Positions 1-11,620 of a stretch of DNA of 64,000 bases are shown in pieces. The notes under the pieces are model-generated. The model ran no database searches. It worked only from the letters and a program-made list of their open reading frames with translations, and had not been told where the DNA came from. The position numbers and the translations under genes were made by a program. The first letter of the stretch is position 1; the number at the start of each line of letters is the position of its first letter. Location of the stretch: assembly GCF_003597395.2 (NCBI RefSeq), contig NC_133770.1, forward strand, positions 95,787,184-95,851,183, in the 5' to 3' direction. This stretch comes from Chelonoidis abingdonii (taxonomy: Eukaryota > Chordata > Testudines > Testudinidae).

Positions 1-240
1 CGGCTTTGGTGGAGCTGCCGCAGGCATTCCCGCGGAGGGTCCGCTGGTCCATGGCTCCGGTCGCGGGACCAGCGGACCGTCTGCAGAAATGCCTGTGGCA
101 GGTCCACCGGAGCGGTGAGACCAGCAGACCCTCCGCAGGCACGACTGCGGCAGCTCCACCGGAGCCGCCTGCCGCCCCCCCATAATGCTGGTGCCCTAGG
201 CGACTGCCTAAGTCGCCTAAATGAAAGCGCCAGCCCTGGG
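1..240. repeat. End of a GC-rich turtle MITE, cut by the window edge
   Basis: A GC-rich block with 'GGTCCACCGGAGC' and 'GGCAGCTCCACCGGAGCC' ends in 'GCGCCAGCCCTGG', which resembles the reverse of the CAGGGCTGGC terminus of hAT-like non-autonomous elements. The other end lies outside the window, so family and orientation are uncertain. Confidence 0.4.
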
Positions 241-890
241 TCCATCCCCCTGTGGAAGTCTCAGCTAGCAAGGATTCATCAACATTTGCTGAAAGACTGG
301 TTGATTCGCATTAACAATTTAAATTACAAATTGTTAGTTGTTCATTTCCATCTGACAAACAAATCTGGTAATTGAACACAGCTGTGCGGTAAACAAGAAC
401 AATGGTTTTAACATATGGATTTGCTGACCATGATTACGGGTCACAGTGACAATATTAATCGGAGCAATAATGCTTCCTTTAAATAATTATTGGCTCCAAA
501 CCACCACCACAAAGCTTTGTTGTTGGAGAGTCATACAGAAGACAGTCATCATCTACGAGAAGACTGTGTCAAATTTCTTGTCTATAAAACCTGTTTGTGA
601 ATTTTTTTCTGAGACTTTCTTCTGACTACCAAACAGCACCAGTTCCCATATGTCCCTTTACCGCTGGTTAGGTCTGTGTTCACAGGAAGACACACTGTTT
701 GTATGGATTTACTTGTCCACTAATGATTTTATCATAAGTCTCACAATATTTGGTGTTGTTAAATCAGACAGACAAAATGAAATCAAAACAATTAAAAAAA
801 AAACAGAAACCTAACATCAATGCAAAGCTAAATCCAAAACCCACAACACAATTCTTTTAAAAGGCATCACAACAAACAGATTCTGTAGAT

Positions 891-1430
891 CAGAGGTGAA
901 AGTAAGTCTGTACGGGCCAGTATGGTGTACCGGCAAGAGCGGGTACGCCATGCCAGACTGGACCGGCTTCTCTAGGGTGGCGATTTAAAGTGCCCAGGGC
1001 TCCCCGCAGTGGCCAGAGCCCCCAGGACCTTTAAATTGCCACTAGCACCACTGCTAGAGCCCCTGGGTGACGGAGGCAGCTCAGGCAGCGATTTAAAGGG
1101 CCCTTTAAATCACCACCACAGCTCCTGGCTGCCGATGCTATCCCGAGGCCTCTGGCAGCTGGGCTCGGAGCAATTTAAAGGGCCCGGGGCTCCAGCTGCT
1201 GTGGGAAGCGCCAAGCCCATTAAATCGCCACTGGAGCCCCATTGCCGGAGCCCTGGGGTAGCAGCAGTGGGGCTCCAGCAGTGATTTAAAGGGCCATGGG
1301 CTCCTGGCCGCCATTGCCGCAGCAGAACCCTGGGCCTTTTAAATCTCAATTTAAAGGGCTCAGAGATTTAAAGGTCCTGCCTCTTCCGGTTGAGGCCTAA
1401 AAGAAATGGTACCAGGCTACTTTACTTTTT
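891..1430. repeat. GC-rich hAT-like MITE starting CAGAGGTGAAAGTAAG
   Basis: The left end CAGAGGTGAAAGTAAG is typical of hAT-like MITEs of turtles (from memory). The interior repeats 'GATTTAAAGG' and 'TTTAAATC' modules flanking GC-rich blocks, and the right part ends near 'CTTCCGGTTGAGGCC'. The right terminal inverted repeat is decayed and I found no target duplication. The 91-aa and 79-aa reading frames here on both strands arise from the repeated modules and are not genes. Confidence 0.5.
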
Positions 1431-2103
1431 AACAAGCTTTACTTAGCAAACAGGAGAATTTTGCTACCATTCACCTTTATTTTTAAAAACATATTATTCT
1501 GATAAGACAGCTAGCAACATGATTTCTGCTAGTGTTCAGCTAAGAAGTGGCAATTTACAGCAAACAAACAGTGGTTCTTATTCCTACTATGCTTGAAATG
1601 ATTCTGTATAACAGATGATAAGTGAATTGTTCAAGGATGGCCATGCAGAACACTAATCTATTATGGAGTTACTGCCCTCTAGTGCTAGCTACCAAAAAAT
1701 AAGTTTAATATTTGTTTCTAAAATGGGATTCTGCAATTTTGCTAGTAATGTGTCCAATACAAACAGTGATATCAATTATTTATATTAGAAGCTCTACTAA
1801 AGCTGAAATTCTAAGGCCCGAATGGAAAACAATCCCAAAATATTCTCTACACTATTACTTCCTGTAATCCCAGCAGTAAAATCAGTAGCATTCAACTTCC
1901 CATAACACTGTGAAGAAGGGAATGTGACACACAATAGGATGGAATTGCACACCATTTTTCCCATAGCTAAGTGATGCTAAAATACTTGTCTTTGTTTTGT
2001 ATATTATAAAATGGACATACATTTTTAATTACGAAACAAAAAAAAGCCCTTTAAGGACTAGTTGCAATATGGATCTAGAATGTGAGATTACACAATCCAG
2101 TAC

Positions 2104-2258
2104 CAAGGTTAGCTCAGTGGTTTGAGCATTGGCCTGCAGGTTGTGAGTTCAATCCTTGACGAGGCCATTTGGCGATTGGTCCTGCTTTGAGCAGGAGGTT
2201 GGACTTAGATGATCTCTCGAGGTCCCTTCCAACCCTAATGATCTATGATTCTATGAAA
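2104..2258 (+). mobile_element. tRNA-derived SINE (tortoise Pol III type) with CR1-like tail
   Basis: The head holds a Pol III A box (TTAGCTCAGTGG at about 2109-2120) and a B box (GAGTTCAATCC at 2145-2155), spaced as in a tRNA. The body continues to 'GGTTGGACTTAGATGATC' and 'GGTCCCTTCCAACCCT', and ends in ATTCTATGA-like units. That tail is the 3' end of CR1 LINEs, which supply the reverse transcriptase (family knowledge). This structure matches the Cry-I/tortoise Pol III SINE known from cryptodiran turtles, and is the best lineage marker in the window. It inserted opposite to the ELMO1 sense strand. Confidence 0.85.
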
Positions 2259-3511
2259 TCCAGTATAGATCATGGACTTGGTCAGTACACAGTTCAGTTC
2301 CCCTGAAATGAATCTTAATTAGTGACATCAACCTTGGTATCATCTTATCTATATTTTCTTTCCCTACCCCCAGTCCATCTTTCATTTCTCACATGTTTTT
2401 GATTTTGTCACCATTGATTCTGGTTGCAGTAAAAAGCCCAAATATTCTGAAGGCTGGTGGCTTAAGAATTTCAGAAAATTAGACTCCTTTAAAATGACTC
2501 AGATTGAACACCCAAAAAATGAGGCACTCCAAAACACTGGCTACTTTTGAAAACCATGGCCACTGAGTAAACTACCTCTGAAAATACGTTACTATAGTAA
2601 ATGGGGTTTAACAATGGTCAGCACCCTCCTCAATACCTTCTCTACAGCCAAAAGAGAGAGCACCAGTTTGTATTTGAATAAATGTGTGCACTTTGCCAAA
2701 CTTATTCAGCAGTCAGATAGTCTGATGTAATCATAGTGTAACACATGCATGATTTGGCTGCAACTTGCAAGGGCTTTACAAATGCACCCCAAGTTCCGTC
2801 TTCCCGCTGCAGAAGTTTATTTCTGTTGCCACTGGGTCTGAGTACAGAGTGACTCAGAGGCAGGGACAGGAGAAGGGAAGCAGTCACCAGCTTGACCTAA
2901 GGCAGCATCACCACCAATTCTCCTTAATATTCTCCAAATAAGCTGGACTCTGGGGGAAGCTACCTGCTGGAGGGGTATTTTAGAATGCATGGGAAAGAAA
3001 TGCTAAGTGGAAAACGCTTAATTTGTGAAAATAAAAAGCTCTTCACCCTCCCACAACATCAAATGAACAGCACAAAATTAGCATGTTTTATCACTTCATG
3101 CAGAGATGTGAACTAGCTGCTGAAAGCAAAAGAAAACCAGGAGAAAATGTATAATTATGGGTAGGAACTGGAAAAGCCGCCGAGAGTAAAGGTTGCCCGA
3201 CACCTTCCATCGTAAGACACTGTTCAGGGATCTTCCATAGCCTAAATTTTGAGGACTGTTTCAGCTAAAACTATTCAGCCATTTCAGAGAGCAAGATTAC
3301 AGACAAATGTTATTTTGCTCATATTTAAAGAATTCTTACAACTGTTTTATTAAGAAGCTCCATTGCCCACATACTTGGGAGTAGGGACTTAAAATTTAGC
3401 AAGGAGTCATCAGAGGTCAGGGATATGCCTTTGGATGTTCCCATGAAAACTTAGCTTAATTTGGCCAAGTTGTAAGGGTTGGATAATTTTTCAGTTAAAC
3501 TTATTCTGTAG

Positions 3512-3690
3512 AGTGATGGTGGGCAACTGCGACCTGCAGGCAGCCCATCAGGGTAATCTGACTGCGGGCTGTGAGACATTTTGCTGACATTGACTGTCCA
3601 CACGCATGGCCCCCTGCAGTTTCCAGTGGCTGCGGTTCTCTGTTCCCGGGCAACAGGAGCTGCGGGAAGTGGCGGGCCACAGGCATTGCA
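3512..3690 (+). repeat. Fragment of a hAT-like MITE ('GGTGGGCAACTGCG')
   Basis: Starts near 'GATGGTGGGCAACTGCGACC' and continues through 'CAGTGGCTGCGGTTC' and 'GGAGCTGCGGGAAGTGGCGGG'. The start resembles the CAGNGGTGGGCAA terminus of hAT MITEs. The right end is missing, so this is a truncated copy. Several overlapping open frames here are by-products of its GC-rich sequence. Confidence 0.5.
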
Positions 3691-4665
3691 GAGACTTCTT
3701 AGAGTTTGGCAGCTAAATTCTCCAAAGCTTCTCTCTGCACTGAGCATACTCCAGCCTCTCTCAGCTCCTAGTGCTGACCAGAATGTGTATGCACCATCCC
3801 CACAGACAGATAGGAGCAGAGGGGGAATAAGAACAGAGGGATAGGAAGGTTGGCTAGGAGGAGATGGACAAGAGCCAGGGTGAGGGGGAAACAAACACGG
3901 GGACAGGTAAAAAAAAAAAAATTCTGTGATTATGTAATTAAAATATACATCATAATCCATATGCACAAGGGAGGTGAATTAAGGTTGCACGGGCAAGCAG
4001 TCTTAATCCTGGCATTTCCTAATTTTGAATACTTGACTTTGCAAACAAAATTATTTTAATGCAGGGTTTGTTTATTAAAATGTAATATATGTTAATGATG
4101 GATGCTGTGCCTTTGGAAAGGGGTAAGACATTATTTCATAGTATTCGATGTTGCATAGTATTAGATGTAAGAACTACTTAGTGCTCTACACTTCAATCTT
4201 TACTCATCTTGAGTAGCACTTGTTAGATGAGCCTTCTCACTTAAATCAATCAGTGGGATTACTCATATGTTACTTAGCCCTGGTCTACACTACAATTTTA
4301 GGTTGAATTTTGCAGCCTTAGATCGATTTAACCCTGCACCTGTCCACACGACGAAGCCATTTTTGTCAACTTAGACGGCTCTTAAAATCAATTTCTGTAC
4401 TCCTCCCTGACGAGGGGATTAGTGCTGAAATCGACCCTGCTGAGTCAAATTTGGAGTAGTGTGGATGCAATTCAATGGTATTGGCCTCCGGGAGCTATCC
4501 CGGAGTGCTCCATTGTGACTGCTCTGGACAGCATTCTCTACTCAGATGCACTGGCCAGGTAGTCAGGAAAAGCCCCGCAAACTTTTGAATTTCATTTCCT
4601 GTTTGGCCAGCGTGGCGAGCTGATCAGCCCAGGTGACCATGCAGAGCTGATCAGCACAGGTGACC

Positions 4666-5010
4666 ATGTAGTCCCAGAATTGCAAAAGAGCTCCAGCATG
4701 GACCAAACAGGAGGTACGGCATCTGATCACTGTATGGGGAGATGAATCCGTACTATCCGAACTCCGTTCCAAAAGACAAAATGCCAGAATATTTGAAAAA
4801 AATCTCCAAGGGCATGAAGGACAGAGGTTATAACAGGGACCCACAGCAGTGACCTGTGAAACTTAAGGAGCTCAGGCAAGCCTACCAAAGAACCAGAGAG
4901 GCAAATGACCAAGCCGGGGTCAGAGCCCCAGACATGCCGCTTCTATGATGAGCTGCATGCCATTCTAAGGGGTGACCCTACAACAACCCCACCCCTACAC
5001 TTCCCTCTTC
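4666..5010 (+). pseudogene. Myb/SANT-like DNA-binding protein remnant (Harbinger accessory gene)
   Basis: Reading from an ATG followed at once by a TAG, the frame gives RAPAWTKQEVRHLI, then VWGDESVLSELRS and, after one extra A in an A-run near 4800, KDRGYNRDPQQ. A TGA stop falls where a Cys is expected. The frame continues KLKELRQAYQRTREAN and, after another shift, CRFYDELHAIL. The Trp-Thr...Val-Trp-Gly and CRFYDEL motifs identify the Myb/SANT-like trihelix family that accompanies Harbinger transposases and helps them bind DNA and enter the nucleus. At least two stops and two frameshifts make it non-functional. Confidence 0.8.
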
Positions 5011-5212
5011 CCCCACCCCTCCTGGGTTACCTTGGCAGTTTTCCCTCCATTTCTGTGACAAATGAATAAAGAATGCATGAATTTGAAACAATAATGACTT
5101 TATTGCCTCTGCAAGTGGAGATCAAAGCGGGGAGGGGAGGGCGGTTGGCTTACAGGGAAATAGAGTGAACCAAGGAGAGGGAAGGTTTAACAAGGAGGGA
5201 CAAACAGAACTT

Positions 5213-5550
5213 TCACACTGTAGCCTGGCCAGTCATGAAACTGGTTTTCAAAGCTTCTCTGATACACAGTGTGCCCTGCTGTGCTCTTTTAACTGCCCTG
5301 GTATCTGGATGCATGTAATCAGTGGCCAGGCGATTTGCCTCAACCTTCCATCCCACCATAAATGTCTCCCCATTACTCTCACAGTTATTATGGAGCACAC
5401 AGCAAGCAGTAATAACGATGGGAATATTGGTTTCGCTGAGGTCTAACCGAGTCAGTAAACTGCACCAGAGAGCTTTAAAATGCCCAAAGGCACATTCTAC
5501 CACCATTCTGCACTTGCTCAGCTTATAGTTGAACTGCTCCTTACTACTGT
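5213..5550 (-). pseudogene. HARBI1-like transposase, C-terminal remnant
   Basis: On the minus strand the frame reads QFNYKLSKCRMVVECAFGHFK and continues past LTRLDLSETNIPIVITACCV to about 97 residues after the Met. The VVECAFGHFK segment corresponds to the conserved E-x-x-FG-x-x-K motif, whose Glu is the third catalytic acidic residue of PIF/Harbinger DDE transposases. The N-terminal two thirds, with the two catalytic Asp residues, is missing. It converges with the Myb-like remnant, as in complete elements. It is a fragment, not a host gene. Confidence 0.8.
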
Positions 5551-5989
5551 CCAGGTTTCATGAGCTATGGGAGCAAGGCGTAGACTGGGGTGGGTGCGAC
5601 CACATGGTGCGCCACCTGGGAGAGCAGCCTGAGGCAGAAGCCTCCAGCTGGCATGATATTCCAGGCAGGACTGAATCTCTATTAGATGAAACTTAAGACG
5701 AGAATGACCTTCTTGAGTCATTCCCATTTTTGTCCAGGCAGCCCCGACCGACCTCACTGAGGCCGGCCAGGAGCACCCATGTCTGCGCAGGCTTCCCTGA
5801 CCAGCCTAACTGAGGCTACTTTTAAAGATAATTTTAAAGATATGCTGATCTTAGAGAAGACAAAGGCTACTTTTCTTGCAACTTTGTGCTGTCAACATGG
5901 TATGTGTTTGTCTTCTGTTTCAAAGGATGTTAAATTTTGCTGAGTAACCTGCCTCCCTGATGACAGGCAACCAAACCGTTCAGCTTTGT

Positions 5990-6850
5990 TCTTTATGTAA
6001 TCCCCTTGGGGTTTAGACAGCATAGTCCCTTTAAATCTTTTTCCTGAGGAGGGAGCACTGATTGTTCCAGAAGGAGGAAGTGCTGTTAGGGGGAAGGGAG
6101 CAGAGAGAGAAGGGAGAGGCCTGGTCTAGAGTGCCAGACAGAAGGGCTGGAACAAGCAGGCCCTCAGAGAGTGAAGCAGCCGAGAACCTGCCTGAAGCCT
6201 GGGAGGGACAGAGCAGCTGATCGGAGACACCCCAGGACAGGAGCCAGGAGCAGCACTGTGCCAGGGAGAAGGATAAACCAGAGTTGGACCTAATATCACT
6301 GCTGCCCAGAGCTGTATGGGACCATGAGCACTGGGGCTTGTAACTTTACATTGGGAATAAGGAGGGAGGCTGTTAGCTAGTTAAGTGGGGAGGTGGTCAC
6401 TCTGGGTGGCTTTGCAGAGAGCAGTAGAAGAGGGCACCGCAGGGGTTTGTTGGGGAAAGTTCACTGGTGCCAAAGATGACCAGGAGCACCCAAGACTCAC
6501 CACTGGATTGGAACTTTGCCAAGGATGCCTGAACTCTGTGTGCAGACACATTGCAGAGTGTCTGCCCTTTCAGACTGTGGTACCACTTGGACTGCGAGGC
6601 CTTGTATTGAATGCAACCCTGCTTTACTGCTCCCCCTATATTTCCCCCTGTTGTTTTTCTCCTTTCATCCCTCTGTAAATAAATATTTCCCTTTCCTATA
6701 TTCATTGTACTCGTCTGGTGTATGTGTGTGTCTGTGTGTGTTCACTCTGGGGGGTTTGGAACAGGTGCCCCAGGGTGGAAGGGACTTTCTCTGCTGCATT
6801 TGTATGCGTACCTTCTCTTGGTGAGAGCTGCCTGCCAAGCAGACTCCATC
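5990..6850 (+). repeat. Unclassified repeat, possibly an LTR
   Basis: The block ends with an AATAAATATTTCCC polyadenylation-like signal, then about 40 bases to a TG-rich stretch (6717-6740) and 'GGGGGGTTTGGAACAGGTGCCCC'. That spacing resembles the R-U5 part of a retroelement LTR. No second LTR, no reliable primer-binding site and no gag or pol reading frame are visible, so the assignment is weak. The 97-aa and 102-aa frames inside have no recognisable homology. Confidence 0.3.
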
Positions 6851-7338
6851 TTGGCCATGAGGGGCTTAAAGTTACATTTATATAAGGTGGGCAAATCAGC
6901 ACAGTTTATGTTGATTTCCTTCCTTCAGTCTACTGTTTTATTAGCAGTCCAGTGTGTTGATGTATAGGTGAAGCATACATTTTCCATGGAAGCTCCCGGA
7001 TGGTATGCTCTTTGATGGGATAGGTAGAAGGGATCCGTGCATTTGGGATACTGAAATTACCTCAGCCTGTCCAGTAAACAGCTTGTATTTCTGCCTAACC
7101 ACACATATTTTGTAACCGTGCCCAGAAAGCCATTTATAAGACAGGTAATGACAAAATTAGGGAAACTGAATGGGGGGTTGACACATGTTCATCTTGTGAC
7201 AGAGCATCCTGGACTAGAATTCACCCATTACATATCTAGATAGGTTAAGGAAGCAGGGACTTCTTAAACTAATTAAGTTAAAACATATTGGGCTAAATGG
7301 TTGTATTGTAAATACTCAGCTTTTAAGCCAATAAAAGT

Positions 7339-7540
7339 ATGGTAAAGTAGTTAGTGCAGAGAACTGCGAGTCATGAGGTTTGGGATCTAGTCCCACATTT
7401 GCCACTTGATCTCTCTGCCCTTCATTTACCCCACCTATAAGATGGGGTTAATTCCATCTATTTCACCAGGGTCTTGTTAAGTGCTCTGACATCCCCAGAT
7501 GGCACCATGGAAGTGGAAAGTATTATTGATATGTAAAAGG
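7339..7540 (+). repeat. MIR-like CORE-SINE relic
   Basis: The order of motifs follows the MIR consensus: 'AGTGCAGAGAACTGCGAGTCATGAGGTTTGGGATCTAGTC' in outline, then 'TGCCACTTGATCTCTCTGCC', 'AAGATGGGGTTAATT' and a diverged tail. MIR-type SINEs are old and shared by amniotes. The copy is strongly decayed. Confidence 0.6.
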
Positions 7541-9530
7541 GCAACACAATGATTTTTTTAAATAAAAAAAGAGTAGCAGTAAGTACACCAGCAAATATTC
7601 ACCAGACCCATCATGTGGTAACAAGTGGCTGACTGTGTGCAGAGGCATGGGAGGGAGAGAAGGAACTGTCCCCCAACCCAGTCCAAAAACAACAACAACA
7701 AAAAAGCACAATGCCTCCTACGAAAGGATGGGCCAGGATAAACACAACAAAAGGTAATTAAAGAAAGCTTTCAATCCTTCACTGAGTTAAATCCTACCAA
7801 TAAGCGTTTCTTTCCCCCTATTTCTTTTCATCTGGAATAAGAAAGCAGGTAGTGAAATGATGTGTGTTAAAGCTATCCGAGTAAGAAGAATGAAGGGAGC
7901 AGCAGAGGTCAGGCAGTAGAAGACCGGTATGACAAATGGGGAGCAGCCATGTTCTGTGGCAGTGACAAATGCTGTTCCTCCAAGCAGAACAGCCTATGCA
8001 AAAAAGAGCAGGCATGTAACTGAACAACCACGTAGCACTGAGACTGATCGGCATTACTCTTTGCAACTCATGTTTGTCTGAATCATTAAAAAAGAACAAG
8101 AAGTATTTTTCGGTCACCCATTTCTGCTACGAGCAGCTGTTTTTTCCTGACCTGTTTCCAATGAAGTCCAGAGCTGAGCCTTTGGCTTCTGTTTATGCAA
8201 CACAGGACCAGCAAGTTGTGGGCATGGTAAAAGAAAATCCTTCCAGCTGCTTTGTGATGAACTTTTTAAATTCCTGGCTGCAAGAGATTTAAAAGGCTGA
8301 ACTGATGACACTGCATCCCTGTCTAGCTCTAGCCACGCAACATGAAGGCTCTGTAATTAAAGTCACAATGGGATATCCAACCTTGCTCACTAGTAGGAAA
8401 AGTGGGAAAGTAAATCAGAACTGCTGTGGTTATTAGCTCCAGAATAGGCTCAGTTAGATGCTGACTTTTTTCCTTCTACTTCTCAGTTTGCTTTTGATAA
8501 TAGCAGTACTGTAGCCAGGGCAATTCTGGGGATTAACACACTTCTCTCCAGAATGGCTGAAACCGCTTGGTCTTTGGCATTTGGCCTCACAAAGCAACCA
8601 GCACATGATATAATCTTTCAGAAATGCTCTGCTTTCCCTGCCTGATTGCATAACATGAGCAAACAGTTCCCTACACAGACCACTGTAAACAGAAACCTCA
8701 CTAATTGCCAGTGATAACATAAAACAGAAAGTTTTTTGGCAGTTTATGCTATGCCACTGACAAACTCCCAGTCAGCAGGCTCCGGACCAGACCCTAATCT
8801 CTGTTACCCCAGTGTAAATCTAGAGTAAAATCCATTGATTTCAGTGGAGTTACCACAGACTAAGAGCAGGGTAACGAAGGTCAAAATCAGACAACCTACA
8901 TCTCTAATGTACGTGCCTAGAAAACATCTACTTGGAAGAGCTTCAAACAACCAAGCACAATGATGCTGCACGTCAGAGTCAGTGCTGGCACACCAATGTT
9001 TTGTGCTGGTGAGAGCCTGTGATTCTGGATATTTATTGGGTTGCTTGGTGGGGGCGGCTGGAGGATGAAATACAGTAGCAATAAGCCTGTCATGGAACAT
9101 AAGAGCAAAATTCACTCATAAGGTTTGTGGGGGGGAGGGCACAAGGGTTGGGGGGAATACTGCTAGTTAAGATGTATTAAAACTCTTCATGGAAAACTAA
9201 TTCCTTATCAAGCTGTAGCTAACAGAAAAAAAATACAGAAAGTGTGAAGCTGGCAAGTTTGACAGATTACTGACTGTTCAGCATTTTCATTTAAGTCCTT
9301 GGAAACACAAGTCTCTTCCACTCTGAGAGTTAGCTCAGATGGTTTGCTTTCACCTACACTCATAATTAAACTAGGTCAGTTAACCAAGTGCTCCTGACAA
9401 CAGCTATCAGTGATGACTTTATTTCTTATTGTAGATAAGGCCTTAGCTTAGTCCCTGAAAAGGGCTGAAGAAAGAATTGCAATAAGCTACTTAAAGCACA
9501 AGTGATATGTAAAGAAGAACATTAATTATT

Positions 9531-9616
9531 CAGGTTTCAGAGTAACAGCCACGTTAGTCTGTATCTGCAAAAAGAACAGGAGTACTTGTGGCACCTTAGA
9601 GACTAATAAATTTATA
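9531..9616 (+). repeat. Abundant reptilian repeat 'GTTAGTCTGTATCTGC'
   Basis: Contains 'CCACGTTAGTCTGTATCTGC', 'GAGTACTTGTGGCACCTTAG' and 'GACTAATAAATTTAT'. Related copies occur in this window near 13120, 35901 and 59008, which shows it is a dispersed family. I recognise it as a common turtle repeat but cannot assign a class from sequence alone. Confidence 0.7.
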
Positions 9617-9680
9617 TTCAAAGACTGAAATTGATTATAAAGCAGCTCCAAAAGATACAACAAAAGGAGGATTCTTGAAT

Positions 9681-9892
9681 AAGAACATAAGACAGTCCAT
9701 CCAGCCCAGTATCCTGTCTACCGACAGTGACTAATGCCAGATGCCCCAGAGGGAGTGAACCTAACAGGTAATGATCAAGTGATCTCTCTCCTGCCATCCA
9801 TCTCCACCCTCTGACAAACAGAGGTTAGGGACACCATTCCTTACCCATCCTGGCTAATAGCCATTAGTGGACTTGATGGAATCCCCAATGGG
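9681..9892 (-). mobile_element. CR1-like LINE 3' fragment
   Basis: Reads 'AGAACATAAGACAG', 'CCAGCCCAGTATCCTGTCTA', 'CCCCAGAGGGAGTGAACCTA' and 'GCTAATAGCCATTAGTGG'. The copy at 13738-13932 is the same sequence in the opposite orientation and ends in TTCTTATGTTCT, which gives the 3' end of the family. It is a short 5'-truncated copy, as is usual for CR1. Confidence 0.65.
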
Positions 9893-11620
9893 GAAGATGG
9901 AAAGGCCTTTTAATTCCATTTACAAAGCCCAATTCTCAAGCTTCTCAAGCTCAGATACACAATTCAGTGCCAAAAATGTAGTTGAAGTATTTTTAAATTG
10001 AAAAACACCAACAAGAATATGTAATATCTAGATGGTTTAGATACTGTTTGCCCAGGTTTAGAACAAATGAACCTCTCTCACAAATATGTAGCAGTTTGGC
10101 TAGGTTTTTTTTCTGCAATAGTAGAAGTATTCAAATAATAGCCACAGCTAAGACTGCAAATTAACAAACAAATAAATCAGCAGTTCTGAATTCTTATGGA
10201 CTTCACTGAGAGTAAGACAGGGGCTAATGTGATGTCATCCACCCATTTCTCGCCCATTGCCTAACCCGAGAAAAGGATTTAAATAAAGCATCTCTTCTAC
10301 TATAATATGAGATTCCTAAGTGTTCCCAGGAGATAAATAATGTAGCCCTCCCCAGCATGGCAGGATATTATTGACAGAAGGAAATGTCACTGAACCATAA
10401 ACAATACAGCCAGAAAAGACCACTGAAACCATCTAGTCTCACTCCCATAAATTTGATTTTATACCAGCTCCAGATTTCACTCCTAAAACGACAACTCCCA
10501 AACTCTTGTTCTCGGCTTCCCCAGTACTATAGCCCATAATAAGACTGTCACCCTTCAAGTGCCAAGCCTCTTGTGTTTGGAAAGAAAATGAATGCTCACC
10601 TTCCACCACCCAGCAATAACTACTACTAACCCACCACCAAGTTCTCTCTCCTTGCCCCTGCTGTTTTCTTACTCCCGTTGGCCAGAAAGGCACCATATTT
10701 TGTTTAATAAACAGCTGCCATTAGCTACTCCAAATACCCAGTAAGGGTGATGTGATCTGATTGACATTATTAACTTGAGACAGCTGTAGGATCTGGAATT
10801 CAGCTTCATGTTAAATACTCCCACAAGGCATGGCACCTGCCCCCAAAGTCTTGCTCAAAAATTTTTTTCTCTTGAGCCGTTTCTCAACTTACTGCTTAAC
10901 TGACTGCAGCTAATCTGCTCCAAACAAATTGTCCAGTTGTCTGCATTGTCCTTTAACTAAATGTTTTCCCAGAGGTTTTTCTTTTCTTCATATAAAACTA
11001 ATTAGCAAAGGCTAACAACTATGACATAGGGATCCTGAATTGTTCAACTAGAGCGACATTACATTTTTAATCAGAAGATATCAAAGAAGAATTTTATTTT
11101 ACAACAAATAATGTGCATCACTGAATTTGTGACCATATTTATTTCCATTAATTTTAGGTTGCAGGAAATAAATAGTAATATCTTAGGAGCTGTTTAAACT
11201 GATAAAGCACACGTAGCTATTTCTCAGTCCGAAATGGCAGTCTACAAGTAACAACACTGTAGAAGTAAGAGTAATGAATATAGACAACCCTGGTTGAAGA
11301 ATTTAAGTTCAATAAACAGTTGTTCAATCCTCATTCATTTATGTTACATAAAAAAACAGAAAACATTTAACTAAGTGATGATGTTTTACAGGCAGGGCTA
11401 GTAGTGCTGCCCATTATTAAGGTTGTCTAACATTTCCTATTATAAGATCCTGTTTTCAGTGCTTTTAACTTGGCCAAACTTGAATCATTTGTGCTGAAAT
11501 TTTCCATTCTCGGTGTCTGCCTCAGGTTGGATGTTTCTGGAAATTTTCAGCCAAACCAGTTGAACTATTTCTGAGAGCAAGGCTGGGGGAAATAAGTTGC
11601 TTTTCTCGTGTTAAAAAATC

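Larger units (their letters stand above)
4279..5800 (+). mobile_element. PIF/Harbinger DNA transposon remnant, left end plus both gene remnants
   Basis: The left end reads 'CCTGGTCTACACTACAA', the terminus shared with the small MITEs of this window. A long non-coding leader follows, then a Myb/SANT-like gene remnant on the plus strand and a HARBI1-type transposase C-terminal remnant on the minus strand, converging. That two-gene layout is characteristic of PIF/Harbinger elements. Most of the transposase catalytic domain is absent and I could not identify the right inverted repeat, so the right boundary is a guess. This copy is dead but is a plausible relative of the autonomous source of the MITEs. 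Confidence 0.75.

Noticed and set aside
2104..2180. Functional tRNA gene
   Set aside because: A and B boxes are present, but the body does not fold into a clean cloverleaf and continues into a CR1 tail. It is a SINE.
3451..3966. 171-aa minus-strand frame
   Set aside because: Spans a hAT-like MITE fragment and a pyrimidine-rich stretch. No recognisable protein.
6385..6967. Possible retroviral or host coding frames (about 100 aa each)
   Set aside because: No gag, pol or env motif on either strand. At most this is a solitary LTR-like repeat.
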